Below, piece after piece: positions 44,596-55,912 of a DNA stretch of 64,000 nucleotides. The stretch's first letter is position 1, and the number at the start of each line of letters is the position of its first letter. Location of the stretch: contig CAXBFJ010000001.1 in NCBI GenBank assembly GCA_963975245.1, forward strand, positions 310,001 to 374,000, given 5' to 3'. Under the pieces are notes generated by a model, which ran no database searches, was not told the origin of the DNA, and saw only the letters and a program-made list of their open reading frames with translations. A program made the translations under genes and the position numbers. This DNA comes from Panacagrimonas sp963975245 (GTDB lineage Bacteria; Pseudomonadota; Gammaproteobacteria; Nevskiales; Nevskiaceae).

Positions 44596-45794
44596 GCGCG
44601 TGTCCGGATCGCATTGGCGCAAGCGCTGGCCGAAGCCCAGGCCCATTGAAAGTTGTACCCGCCGAGCCATCCGGTCACATCCAGCACCTCGCCAATAAAA
44701 TAAAGTCCGGGAACAAGACTGGACTCAAAGGTAGAGGAAGAGACGCCTTTCGTATCTACACCGCCCAGCGTGACTTCTGCGGTGCGATAACCCTCCGTGC
44801 CATCCGCCTGAATGGGCCAGTTCTGTAGTGCCTGTGCCACCTGCGCGAGGGCCTTATCGGAGTATTGGCGCATCGGGAGACTGGGAGCGAATTGCTCGCA
44901 GAAGGTCTGTGCAAAACGGCGTGGCAGGTATTCGCACAAGACGTTCTTCAGTTCCGCGTCTGCTTGCCGCGTTCTGCGTTGCTGCAAAAATTGATGAGCG
45001 TCCGTTTCTGGCAACAGATTGATCTGAAGCTTCTCGCCTTCGGTCCAGTAGTTGGAAATCTGCAGGATGGCGGGGCCGGACAGACCGCGATGGGTCAGCA
45101 ACATGGCATTGGAAAATGATGCCGCCTGCGTGCTCACTTCGACTGGAAAACTCAGGCCAGACAGATTCTTCCAGCAGTCTTGCGCCTTTCCAGACAGGGT
45201 GAGGGGAACCAATCCGGAACGCCTGGGGCGCAGCGTGTGCCCGAATTGCTGGGCGAGCTCGTAGCCAAACCCGCTACCCCCCAGACTGGGGATGGAAAGC
45301 CCGCCGGTGGCAACCACCAGACTGGGGGCATGCAAATGCCCATGCGAAGTTTCCAGGCTGAAACCAGAACCGTCATGGCCAGCCGAATGGACTTCACACC
45401 GCGTTCTGATATCTACAGCACCGTCGGCGTGGGCACATTCGTTGAGCAGCATGGCCACGATGTCCTTGGAGGTTTCGTCGCAGAAAAGCTGGCCCAACTC
45501 TTTTTCATGCCAGCCGATACCGTGCTTGTTCACCAACTGGATAAAGTCGTTTGGCGTGAAGCGGGCGAGCGCTGATTTGCAGAAATGTGGATTCGCAGAG
45601 ATGAAATTTTCCGGGCTTGTACCGGTGTTGGTGAAGTTGCATCGGCCACCTCCGGACATCAGGATTTTCTTGCCGACCTTGTTTGCGCGCTCCAGGACCA
45701 GTACGCGCAGGCCTCGACGCGCTGCACTGAACGCGCAGAACAGACCAGCAGCACCGGCACCGAGCACGATGACATCAGCTTGCGGGGGACTCAC
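44592..45794 (-). CDS. yhiN: BaiN/HI0933-family FAD oxidoreductase (YhiN-like)
   Basis: 400 residues. FAD motif VLGAGAAGLFCAFSAARRG, followed by KILMSGGGRCNFTNTG, a family hallmark, and VATGGLSIPSLGGSGFGYELA. The C-terminus reads GLYFIGEVLDVTGWLGGYNFQWAWASA, the second nucleotide-site signature. These flavoproteins resemble BaiN, but E. coli YhiN has no proven substrate. It is coupled to ychJ downstream and divergent from rssA. Confidence 0.92.
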   Translation of the reverse strand: MSPPQADVIVLGAGAAGLFCAFSAARRGLRVLVLERANKVGKKILMSGGGRCNFTNTGTSPENFISANPHFCKSALARFTPNDFIQLVNKHGIGWHEKELGQLFCDETSKDIVAMLLNECAHADGAVDIRTRCEVHSAGHDGSGFSLETSHGHLHAPSLVVATGGLSIPSLGGSGFGYELAQQFGHTLRPRRSGLVPLTLSGKAQDCWKNLSGLSFPVEVSTQAASFSNAMLLTHRGLSGPAILQISNYWTEGEKLQINLLPETDAHQFLQQRRTRQADAELKNVLCEYLPRRFAQTFCEQFAPSLPMRQYSDKALAQVAQALQNWPIQADGTEGYRTAEVTLGGVDTKGVSSSTFESSLVPGLYFIGEVLDVTGWLGGYNFQWAWASASACANAIRTRA

Positions 45795-45887
45795 TGGCTC
45801 AGGCTCGCTGGGTAGGCATAGCGCGATAGGATATCGCTGTGTGCCGTACGTGCCGAATTTCAGGAGCTAGATGGACGTGAGCAGGAC

Positions 45888-46856
45888 ATGAGTACTAACA
45901 GAAAACCGGTCATCGGCCTGGCACTGGGCAGCGGATCCGCAAGAGGCTGGACACATATCGGCATCATCGAAGCCCTGCATGAACTGGGGATTCGCCCGGA
46001 CGTGGTTGCGGGGACCTCCATTGGCGCCCTGGTCGGGGCCGTTTATGTTTCCGATCAGCTTGCAGACTTCAAGGAGTGGGTCCTGCGCCTGACCTCGCGC
46101 GATGTGTTCAGCCTGATGGACCTCACTTTGTCCGGTGGCTTCGTAAAGGGGGAGCGGCTGTTCGGGCAATTTGCTGAGCGCCACAAGAATCCGGATATCG
46201 AAGAAGTAGCCCAGCGCTACATCAGCGTCTGTACGGAAATGAGCAGCGGGCGGGAAATCTGGATCACCAAAGGGCCAATCATTTCCGCTGCGCGCGCTTC
46301 CTGCGCGATACCGGGCATTTTTTCGCCGATCAAGCATGACGAGCGCTGGGTGCTGGACGGGGGCCTGGTGAATCCGGTACCGGTGTCGGCTTGCCGCGCG
46401 ATGGGCGCGGATGTCGTCATTGCAGTGAACTTGAACGCCCAATTGGTAGGGCGGCATTTTTCTCGCGCTGATCAGCGCGTGATGGAGCGGGAGAGTGCGT
46501 CTCAGGCGGAGCCCAACTTATGGAATCGCATGGTCGCGGCGCTCAGTAGCGGAGATGACGACCGCCCCAGCATGTTCGACACCATGGCTGCGAGCGTGAA
46601 TATCCTTCAGGATCGCCTCACACGTAGCCGTATGGCGGGCGACCCGCCGGAAGTGACGTTGCGGCCCATCCTCACCGATTTCGCACTGATGGACTTCCAC
46701 CGTGCCGCAGAAGCGATAGAAGAAGGCAGACGCTGCGTCATGGAGCGGCGCATTGCCATCTGCAGCTGGGCGGGAGTCTCTCTGGACCAGGCCGCCGGCG
46801 ATGATGTTCCGGTCAACCCCAGTGATGCCGAGCAGATTGCAGAATCAGATGACTGA
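45888..46856 (+). CDS. rssA: Patatin-like phospholipase, RssA type
   Basis: 322 residues. Oxyanion GSGSARGW, nucleophile GTSIGALVGA (Ser in GxSxG) and catalytic Asp in DGGLVNPVPV form a complete Ser-Asp dyad. It is a patatin-like serine hydrolase acting on lipid esters. RssA is a putative name from E. coli similarity. rssB is absent here. The C-terminal third has an RPSMFDTMAASVNILQ block common in RssA-like proteins. Confidence 0.88.
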   Translation: MSTNRKPVIGLALGSGSARGWTHIGIIEALHELGIRPDVVAGTSIGALVGAVYVSDQLADFKEWVLRLTSRDVFSLMDLTLSGGFVKGERLFGQFAERHKNPDIEEVAQRYISVCTEMSSGREIWITKGPIISAARASCAIPGIFSPIKHDERWVLDGGLVNPVPVSACRAMGADVVIAVNLNAQLVGRHFSRADQRVMERESASQAEPNLWNRMVAALSSGDDDRPSMFDTMAASVNILQDRLTRSRMAGDPPEVTLRPILTDFALMDFHRAAEAIEEGRRCVMERRIAICSWAGVSLDQAAGDDVPVNPSDAEQIAESDD

Positions 46857-46884
46857 GCGGGGCCGGTCTTCGTTAGAAGAAGGA

Positions 46885-48135
46885 CTACTCAATGATCGGG
46901 TCTGAACTGGAGAACAGAACCCAGACCAGCGCTCCTGCGGTGCTAATACCGGCGCCGAGCAGGAACACCGATACATAGGAGCCGGTTGTGTCCAGCAGCC
47001 ATCCGGCAATGGCGACACCGATGATGCCCGGCAAAGTGCCGGCCGTATTGGTGATGCCCATCAGGATGTCAGCGTGACGCGGCGCGATTTCAAGATGATT
47101 GGGCGCGTAGCCGGCCCAGGTCAGGCCCAGCGCGCCGAGCGCACCACACATCAACGCAACAGCTTCGGTGGGTGAGCTGGGCAGGGAAATCAGCAGCATG
47201 AATGCAGAAGCGCCGATTAATCCGCTGACCTGCATGATCTTGCGCACAGTCGTGACAGCGGTGCCGCGTGCAATCATGCGGTCAGCCAGCCATGCACCGA
47301 GATTGGACATCACGAACATGCTGAGCCAGGGCGCAGCAGAGGCAAGCCCCGCGCTGGAGAGGCTCATCCCCTGGACATCGCGAAAGTAGCTGGGCAGCCA
47401 GGCCAGCAGAACGTAAAGAATCCAGTTGCTGCAAAAATGATTGAACAGCAGCGCCCAGAAGGGCGTTGCTTTCAATAGCCTGGTGACCGGCAGGGGGGAG
47501 CGCTCCAACTGCGAGGGACTCAGCCCCGCCGAGATGTGCGCTCGTTCGGCTTCGCTGGTTTTGCTGTCCTGTGCCGGCGAATCCTTGATGACGGCAAACC
47601 AGAATATGGCGTACACAATACCCACCACACCGAACACATAGAAAATGCTCTCCCAGCCAAATCGCGCAACCAGGACACCCGAAATCGCCAGGCCCAGAAC
47701 CATGCCGACCGGGATGCCGCCCAGCGCCAGGGTGACCGAACGGGAGCGCTCCTGACGGGGTACCCACTTGCTGAACAGGTTGTAGATCGCTGGAAACGTG
47801 GCGGCTTCGCCCAGGCCCATGGCAATGCGCGCAAAAATCAACGCCGTGAAGCTGACCGCCGCGGCAATGGGGGTAACGATGGTGAAGGCGGACCACATCA
47901 GCAGGGCAATCCCCAGCGTCAGGCGGCCGCCAAATCTGTTGGACATCCAGCCTGAAGGAACTTGTCCCAGCAGGTAGCCGATGAAAAAGGATGAAAGTAC
48001 AAAGCCTTTTTCAGTGCCCGACCAGCCAAAGTGCTCTGCCATCGGAATGATGGCGACGGAAATATTGACCCTGTCGATGTAGCAAACAAAAACTGCAGCA
48101 AAACACATGAGAACCAGAATGTGCCGCTTGGCCAT
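46885..48135 (-). CDS. MFS transporter, anion:cation symporter (ACS) group
   Basis: 416 residues with 12 predicted membrane helices. N-terminal YIDRVNISVAIIPMAEHFGWS, and the signature region GWMSNRFGGRLTLG then GLGEAATFPAIYNLFSKWVPRQERSRS, is characteristic of the SLC17-related ACS group, which moves organic anions with H+ or Na+. The substrate is not predictable. It follows a convergent arrangement with rssA and lies close to the mddA-like gene (46-base gap), so co-transcription is possible. Confidence 0.88.
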   Translation of the reverse strand: MAKRHILVLMCFAAVFVCYIDRVNISVAIIPMAEHFGWSGTEKGFVLSSFFIGYLLGQVPSGWMSNRFGGRLTLGIALLMWSAFTIVTPIAAAVSFTALIFARIAMGLGEAATFPAIYNLFSKWVPRQERSRSVTLALGGIPVGMVLGLAISGVLVARFGWESIFYVFGVVGIVYAIFWFAVIKDSPAQDSKTSEAERAHISAGLSPSQLERSPLPVTRLLKATPFWALLFNHFCSNWILYVLLAWLPSYFRDVQGMSLSSAGLASAAPWLSMFVMSNLGAWLADRMIARGTAVTTVRKIMQVSGLIGASAFMLLISLPSSPTEAVALMCGALGALGLTWAGYAPNHLEIAPRHADILMGITNTAGTLPGIIGVAIAGWLLDTTGSYVSVFLLGAGISTAGALVWVLFSSSDPIIE

Positions 48136-48181
48136 GACAGGATCCCTTTGCTTGCGCGTTCAGTCGCTGTGAGCTGTTCTC

Positions 48182-48904
48182 TCAGTAGAAAGGCAGCACA
48201 CGTCGCGTGCGTTGCTGATAGTCGATGTAGTCTTGTCCGAGTTCTGCGCGCAGGCCACGTTCTTCGAAGTAGATACCCACGATGATGTACAGGGTCATTC
48301 CAAGGCTGAACAGGAGGTGGCTCATGGTCATCACCGGAATGGCCCAGAAGGCAATCAGCAGGCCCAGCATCATGGGGTGACGTATCCATCGATACAACAG
48401 AATTTCGCGAAAACCCACCGGGGTATAGGTTTTCTTTGCGGCATTCAGGTACACCTGTCGAAGTCCGAACAGATCGAAATGATTGGTCAGGAATGTGGAA
48501 ATCAGGACGATCACCCAGCCCAGGCCCGCGAGCGCGTGTATCGACAGCGCTGCTGACTCCGATTCAATGCTCCAGACCACACCGGGCAAGGGTTGCCAGA
48601 ACATCATGATCAGAATCAGAACAATATTGGTGGCCATCACGTACGTGCTGCGCTCCATGGGCACGGGCAGCCACTGCGTAAGCGCCCGCTTGAAGCCAGG
48701 GCGGGCCATGACCGTGTGCTGCACGCCGAACAGGACAATCAGCCCGAGGTTGGTCAGGATGGCGGGCATGACAGCGCCCGGCGTTCCTGAACTCACGGAT
48801 TTCGGAACCAGCATGTCGGCGTTGAAGCCAATCAGATACAGAAAAACGGCAAAGAAGATGCCGTAGCAGATCACGCCGTACGCGAGGATCAGTATTCGAT
48901 TCAT
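48182..48904 (-). CDS. mddA: Methanethiol S-methyltransferase-like (MddA) membrane protein
   Basis: 240 residues with about five membrane segments. MddA/NnrU-like features are FGVQHTVMARPGFK, FDLFGLRQVYLN and the SAM-binding RWIRHPMMLGLLIAFWAIPVMTMSHLLFSLG. MddA methylates methanethiol to dimethyl sulfide. Other isoprenylcysteine-methyltransferase-like proteins share this RHP...EE pattern, so the substrate needs testing. A GGGAG SD lies 8 bases before the ATG. Confidence 0.75.
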   Translation of the reverse strand: MNRILILAYGVICYGIFFAVFLYLIGFNADMLVPKSVSSGTPGAVMPAILTNLGLIVLFGVQHTVMARPGFKRALTQWLPVPMERSTYVMATNIVLILIMMFWQPLPGVVWSIESESAALSIHALAGLGWVIVLISTFLTNHFDLFGLRQVYLNAAKKTYTPVGFREILLYRWIRHPMMLGLLIAFWAIPVMTMSHLLFSLGMTLYIIVGIYFEERGLRAELGQDYIDYQQRTRRVLPFY

Positions 48905-49030
48905 TTTTTTATTCTCCCAAGGCTCAAAGATACCGATGTTTGCCGTGTTTGGCAGTACGGGTCAGCACTGTCCTTTCAGGCCAGTCGCCCATATGTTTGA
49001 GCGGGAGCTGGGCCTCGCAAAGCGGGTTCA

Positions 49031-49049
49031 GCAAGTTGTGACAACTTGC
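49031..49049. promoter_or_regulatory. 8-bp perfect inverted repeat, candidate operator
   Basis: GCAAGTTG-TGA-CAACTTGC lies between the divergent mddA-like and glycine-zipper genes. A 19-base dyad of this kind suits a dimeric repressor. It has no U-tract and is not placed as a terminator. Confidence 0.45.
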
Positions 49050-49140
49050 GACAAACAAGGGCGCAGAATTCAGAAACGATTCACCGCCGCAACGTAGTTT
49101 GATCCTCGTGACATTCGTCATCTATTTGGAGTCAAACATC

Positions 49141-49536
49141 ATGAACAGATCAAGCCTTGTCATGCTTGGTGCGCTGCTGACGGGCCTGGCGACACCGGGT
49201 TTCGCCAGTGATCGTGGTGATGCGGCACTTGGCAGCCTGATTGGCGGCGTGCTCGGGTCAGTGGTTGGCAACAGCTACAACGGTCAGAGCGGCGCGGTGG
49301 TTGGCGCGGTCATCGGGGCTACCGCCGGCGCTTATGTGGCAACTGATCGTGACAATGATCGCCATCGTCCTCGGTACAGCGCGCCGCAGTATCGTGGGCA
49401 CGGCAAACCGCATCACGATCATGGACATCACCGTGGACACTACCGCCAGCAGCAGGTTCGCTATGACCAATGGGGTCGCAGCTATCGCCAGGATCAGTAT
49501 CGAGGTCATGCACACAATCGCTATTGCCGCCACTAG
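49141..49536 (+). CDS. Secreted glycine-zipper protein with His/Arg/Gln-rich tail (first copy)
   Basis: 131 residues from ATG 49141. Signal peptide MNRSSLVMLGALLTGLATPGFAS. The glycine-zipper helix ALGSLIGGVLGSVVGNSYNG continues into GAVVGAVIGATAGAYVA. The tail is His/Arg/Tyr/Gln-rich (HGKPHHDHGHHRGHYRQQQ) and ends in CRH. Glycine-zipper helices insert into or pack at membranes. A His-rich tail may bind metals. Function unknown. A similar protein lies 0.5 kb downstream. Confidence 0.8.
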   Translation: MNRSSLVMLGALLTGLATPGFASDRGDAALGSLIGGVLGSVVGNSYNGQSGAVVGAVIGATAGAYVATDRDNDRHRPRYSAPQYRGHGKPHHDHGHHRGHYRQQQVRYDQWGRSYRQDQYRGHAHNRYCRH

Positions 49537-49552
49537 GTGAAAGTGAAGCAAT

Positions 49553-49582
49553 AAAAGAGCAGGCTCCGGCCTGCTTTTTTAT
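49553..49582 (+). terminator. Rho-independent terminator
   Basis: AGCAGGC-TCCG-GCCTGCT followed by TTTTTATT, 20 bases after the glycine-zipper gene stop. A-rich flank upstream could also serve the opposite strand. Confidence 0.85.
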
Positions 49583-50070
49583 TGTCTGTTTCCTGACTCG
49601 CTTTCGGGCTTCCTTTGTCCCGATCCTGGAGCGTTTGTCGTTTGTCGTTGGTCAACGGTCAGCTTCAATGTGCGCATCAACGCGGGGATGCATTGGGCGT
49701 AGCGATTTCAGCCCAGTGGGGGCGTCCTCCACTGATTAATACATTCTCTAGCTGCGAGCGCTTGCAAGAAGCAGCCAAGTGCCTGCATCCGTCCACAGCT
49801 TTCAACACTTGCTGAAAGACGATGGCGGCGCGTCAGTAGTGGCGCACTTTTTTCCTCATTGAGTCGTAATCTTCGTGCCTTCTGAATGACTCGGCATCCA
49901 TCGCATTCCAATGATGGCGTCCCGACGAGGAAACCCCATGACCGGTCCTGTATCGCTCCACCGGGTCCCCAGTGAGCGAGTGACGAGTGTGGTCACGTGT
50001 TCAGTCGGGCTTCACTGGCCAGTGATGAAATTGAGCGCCATGGCAGTCCAAAGACAATCACAATCGAAAC
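49583..50070. other. Intergenic region, no gene seen
   Basis: 488 bases between the two glycine-zipper genes. It contains a short GTTTGTC-type tandem repeat near 49632-49653 and a perfect 14-bp palindrome at 50012-50025. Frames here are short and lack family features. Confidence 0.6.
50012..50025. promoter_or_regulatory. Perfect 14-bp palindrome upstream of second glycine-zipper gene
   Basis: TCACTGGCCAGTGA is fully self-complementary and lies 46 bases before the ATG at 50071. It could be an operator half-pair or chance. The sequence is GC-moderate and lacks a terminator tail. Confidence 0.35.
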
Positions 50071-50361
50071 ATGAAAAAAATCACCGCATTTGCATTTCTG
50101 CTTAGCGTGTCCGCGATGAGTCCGGCAGCCGATAGTGGGGCCGTGATCGGCGGTGCCATTGGCGGTGCCGCTGGTGCTGCAATTGGTTCCGAGGTTGGCG
50201 GCCGTAATGGGGCCATCATCGGTGGCGCGGTAGGCGGAGCCGCCGGAGCGGCGATCGGCTCTGGTGATTCTCACGATGATCATGATTACGGCGGCCACGA
50301 CCATCACAATCATGGCAAACACAAGGGTCATCATAAGAAGTACAAGAAGCATCATCACTAG
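50071..50361 (+). CDS. Secreted glycine-zipper protein with His/Lys tail (second copy)
   Basis: 96 residues. Signal peptide MKKITAFAFLLSVSAMSPA, then two glycine-zipper units, AVIGGAIGGAAGAAIGSEVGG and AIIGGAVGGAAGAAIGS, and a His/Asp/Lys tail ending KKYKKHHH. The tail has at least 13 His, suggesting metal binding (inferred). It has the same layout as the protein at 49141 but little direct identity, so the two may be distant paralogues. Function unknown. Confidence 0.78.
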   Translation: MKKITAFAFLLSVSAMSPAADSGAVIGGAIGGAAGAAIGSEVGGRNGAIIGGAVGGAAGAAIGSGDSHDDHDYGGHDHHNHGKHKGHHKKYKKHHH

Positions 50362-50696
50362 ATCGGAGGCGGCTCTGGAAGCCGTTTGTCGGGCGCCAGT
50401 TCGCTCGTTGATGTCTGAGTCTTCGATGCCCAGTCTGAACGGCTTCGCTTGATTGGCCCGCTGATAAAGGTGGCTTGGCAGGCCTTAATGGCTCTTCGTA
50501 TAAGGGCATATGCCCCGGAATCGTAGCCCTGTCTTTTCCATGTGCGCCCCATCACAGAGTGGCGTCGGAATGCCCTGCGCATGGCTTCAAATTGTTGATG
50601 GATCGGAACATGCTCCTGACGCGATACAGGCGCTCTGGAGGCACCGTATGTAATGGGATGCGACGGCGCCTGGTCGTAGCGCGCTCCCATCAGCAT
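50358..50696 (-). CDS. Doubtful small ORF, hypothetical
   Basis: An open frame of 112 codons from ATG 50696 (MLMGARYDQAPSHP) ends within the tail of the glycine-zipper gene. It is Arg-rich, uses several rare codons (AGA, ATA, CGA) and has no recognisable domain. It is reported because this 400-base region is otherwise empty. It may be non-coding. Confidence 0.2.
   Translation of the reverse strand: MLMGARYDQAPSHPITYGASRAPVSRQEHVPIHQQFEAMRRAFRRHSVMGRTWKRQGYDSGAYALIRRAIKACQATFISGPIKRSRSDWASKTQTSTSELAPDKRLPEPPPI
50370..50387 (+). terminator. Weak hairpin after second glycine-zipper gene
   Basis: CGGCT-CTGGA-AGCCG followed by TTT, 9 bases after the stop codon. Only 5 bp, so low confidence. Confidence 0.3.
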
Positions 50697-50761
50697 TTGC
50701 TCAATCAGCTTGATCCGGAGTGCGTTGTTTTTTCCTGTCAACGCGATGCACGGAGAGAGCC

Positions 50762-52507
50762 ATGGCAAGTAAAAAGCCCATCACTAAGCGAAAAATTGTC
50801 CGCCCGACCAGCAAGGTCGGCGCGGTTCCAGCAACCCAGTCTGCAAATTCAGCCAGCCGGTCCAAACCCAGAATCGCTGTGAGCAAGGCCAGTGCAGTAA
50901 CCAGGCGCTCCTTGCTGGTCAAGAGAAAGCTGCGCGTCCACGCCATTCCCTTGTCAGATGATGACGGGAAAAGGGCCTATACCTTCACAGCGGACAATCT
51001 TGCAAAAGGACTGGCCAGGGCGAACCTCGCCTTGGCCGGCGCAGGAATTGAACTGGTGTTTGATGCCAGCAAGGACTGGCACCCCCGCAAGAGTACAGTG
51101 CTCAATAACTTGCAGAACGGTGGGTCCAAATGGTGGGTTGAGGGCAACAAGGTGGCAGACCGGCTGCCCGGAAAAATTGTCATCTTCTTTCGCCATGGTG
51201 TCGGATCAACACCGGTGGGTTGGGGGCATGCGTATCCGCCCAACACCGGGCAAACCGTTCCTTCGTCGGTGAGCCTGCCCACGGATAACGTCAACTACGT
51301 CGCGATGCCCAATGCCCTGGACTGGGATACGCCGGACCGCGGAAATTTTCTGGCACACGAGGTGGGGCACTATCTGGGTCTGTTCCACACCCATCCGGGC
51401 TGGGGAACCAGCGAGATCTACAAGGGCAATGCCGATACGGCGGCCAAGGCGGAGCAGCGCGTGATCGAGTTTGCTGCAGCTAATGGCGGTACGGTCAGCG
51501 CCTTCAACGGCGATCTTCTCTCCGATACCAATCCGGACTGTTGCCGTGACCTGTATTCCCAGCGCGGGCTCAGTCACACCAGCGCCGGCCCGGCCTCGGT
51601 GAGTGTCAGTGGAAAAGTTGGAAACAAATCCTACTCGTTTACGCTGACGCCTCCGCGCGACAACGTGATGAGTTATTTTTTCTGGGGTGCGCCGCAACGA
51701 TTGACCGCATCCCAGGCGCAGACCATTCATCAAACGCTGCAGCATGAACACAGGCGCGTCCTGATCGAGCCGCCTTGCAATCCGGATTTTCATAATCTGG
51801 ATTACGCCAAATGGCAGCGCTGCTTCGACTACTGGAACCTGAAGGACTTGTCGCCCAGCACGCTGAGCGTGAATCGGGTGGGCAGCAAGACGCTTATTTC
51901 GGGGTCTTTCCAGCCGGGACCTTCTGATCCGGTCTGGACCCTGATGACAGGCGCCAAATATCAGGAACGATTCGACGAGTACGCGGCCAAGTCGTATCGC
52001 CCGGACCGGGTGATCGCGACGCAGACTGCCAGCGGCGTGCGCTACTCGGCGATCTGGAAGAAGGCGGAGGCGGCATTCGAGGCTTCGCACGGCATGACCC
52101 CGGCCAGCTTCGAAAAGCGATGGGCGGAGTTGCACGCCAATGGATGGCTGCACACAGACCTGTTCCTGTACAAGGCCGGCAGCAAGCTTCTGGTGTCATC
52201 AACCTGGGTCAAAAGCGGCAGTGCGGGCAATGCCTGCTACTTTGACATGACAGCAGATGCTTACCAGAAGCGCTTCGACGACTTCTGGAAGAAGGGGCTC
52301 CGGGTGACAACGTTCAGCGCCTATCCGCATGGGTCGGGTTACCGATACGCCGCAATCTGGCAAAAGCAGCCTGGCCGCTGGGGTCACTGGTTCGGCCTGA
52401 CTTCCTCCCAATATCAGGCCAAGTACGACGAAATGGCCAAGGCCGGTCTCAAGCTGCATCAGGTGCAGGCTTATGGGACCCGTTTTTCAGGGATATGGAA
52501 GGGCTGA
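50762..52507 (+). CDS. M43-like metzincin protease fused to five C-terminal tandem repeats
   Basis: 581 residues from ATG 50762, with GGAGAG 5-10 bases before it. The Lys/Arg-rich N-terminus (MASKKPITKRKIVRPTSKVG) shows no signal peptide. The metzincin site HEVGHYLGLFH is at about 198-208 and a Met-turn NVMSY near 302. The protease domain includes a DTNPDCC loop. From about 350, five repeats of 45-50 residues carry a YQxxFDE...GYR...SAIWKK pattern (last ends SGIWKG), like bacterial tandem repeat domain 1 seen in serine hydrolase fusions. Seen: both modules. Inferred: a secreted or surface-acting peptidase whose repeats bind a substrate. Confidence 0.82.
   Translation: MASKKPITKRKIVRPTSKVGAVPATQSANSASRSKPRIAVSKASAVTRRSLLVKRKLRVHAIPLSDDDGKRAYTFTADNLAKGLARANLALAGAGIELVFDASKDWHPRKSTVLNNLQNGGSKWWVEGNKVADRLPGKIVIFFRHGVGSTPVGWGHAYPPNTGQTVPSSVSLPTDNVNYVAMPNALDWDTPDRGNFLAHEVGHYLGLFHTHPGWGTSEIYKGNADTAAKAEQRVIEFAAANGGTVSAFNGDLLSDTNPDCCRDLYSQRGLSHTSAGPASVSVSGKVGNKSYSFTLTPPRDNVMSYFFWGAPQRLTASQAQTIHQTLQHEHRRVLIEPPCNPDFHNLDYAKWQRCFDYWNLKDLSPSTLSVNRVGSKTLISGSFQPGPSDPVWTLMTGAKYQERFDEYAAKSYRPDRVIATQTASGVRYSAIWKKAEAAFEASHGMTPASFEKRWAELHANGWLHTDLFLYKAGSKLLVSSTWVKSGSAGNACYFDMTADAYQKRFDDFWKKGLRVTTFSAYPHGSGYRYAAIWQKQPGRWGHWFGLTSSQYQAKYDEMAKAGLKLHQVQAYGTRFSGIWKG
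51800..52504 (+). repeat. Five tandem BTRD1-like protein repeats
   Basis: Repeat ends are recognisable as TLISGSFQP, YSAIWKK, LVSSTWVK, YAAIWQK and SGIWKG, each about 45-50 residues apart and each preceded by a Tyr/Phe...Phe/Tyr-Asp helix (KYQERFDEY, SFEKRWAEL, AYQKRFDDF, QYQAKYDEM). The DNA copies are diverged. Confidence 0.75.
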
Positions 52508-52519
52508 GATTCTGGCAAA

Positions 52520-52556
52520 AAAAATCCCGCGGAGGCCTGGGCCTCCGCGGGATTTT
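52520..52556. terminator. Bidirectional Rho-independent terminator
   Basis: AAAAAATCCCGCGGAGGC-CTGG-GCCTCCGCGGGATTTT is a 13-bp perfect stem with A-run on the left and T-run on the right. It can end both the metalloprotease (plus) and acnA (minus) transcripts. Confidence 0.93.
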
Positions 52557-52575
52557 CAAAGCTTCAAGACAGCTT

Positions 52576-55236
<2,661 letters not shown>

Positions 55237-55415
55237 GGCTGGAACTCCGTGGACGTAATGAGTAAATGGGTGCCGCATCAAAGCGGGGGCGCGATTATAG
55301 CGGCTGAGCGCCTGCTTGAATCGACCCGCCGTATGGATCAGATCATCCAGGCGGACCATTTTGGCCGTCTGGCAACCCGTGTGGGCCTGCGCGCTGCCGC
55401 TTCTTCGCGCCCGAC

Positions 55416-55874
55416 TCAGGCTGCTTCAGCGATATCCAGGTGGTTCGCGAGAATGATCGACAGCGCGGGAAGGGCTGCGCGCACCTCGTTTTCTGCCGTC
55501 GGACGCAATCGTGCATAAACCTTGCTCACCGCCGCGTGGCCAAAGCTTTCGGCGCGCTCATCGGTGACAGAAATGAGCGCATTCACAGTCTCTTCAGGAT
55601 GCTGACGCAGGAAGTCGCTAAAATCACGGCCGCTCGAGCGGTGGAATTCCTGGAACAAGGGGTCCAGAGCGTCAGCAAACTTTGGAAGGAGATCGCTGAC
55701 CACGTGACGTACCGCATTGGACTGAATGGCATTCAGGACAGCAATCGCGGCTTTCAAGCCCAGCCGACGGAGTCCAGTTTGATTCTCGACCTGGAAATGC
55801 ACCAGATCAGAAACCTCATCAATCAGCTGTTCACGGCGATGATTCTGAATCAGACGCTGGGCAAGGCTGGGCAT
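55416..55874 (-). CDS. DUF6918-like protein
   Basis: 152 residues from ATG 55874 (a TTG lies 9 bases further up). All-helical appearance. Pattern: EQLIDEVSDLVHFQVENQTGLRRLGLK, LLPKFADALDPLFQEF, ALISVTDERAESFGHAAVSKVYARLR, AALPALSII. This matches my memory of DUF6918, a small helical family mostly in actinobacteria. Function unknown. Divergent from the AarF-like gene by only 38 bases, so the two share regulatory space. Confidence 0.65.
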   Translation of the reverse strand: MPSLAQRLIQNHRREQLIDEVSDLVHFQVENQTGLRRLGLKAAIAVLNAIQSNAVRHVVSDLLPKFADALDPLFQEFHRSSGRDFSDFLRQHPEETVNALISVTDERAESFGHAAVSKVYARLRPTAENEVRAALPALSIILANHLDIAEAA

Positions 55875-55912
55875 ACGCGCCAATCAAATCTTTTCGGGAG
55901 GGTTGTAACAGG

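Noticed and set aside
49632..49653. Short GTTTGTC tandem repeat
   Set aside because: Only about three degenerate copies. No link to a gene, CRISPR or phase-variation signal.
51206..52153. 315-codon minus-strand open frame opposite the metzincin gene
   Set aside because: No start signal or family motif, whereas the plus strand has the protease and repeats.
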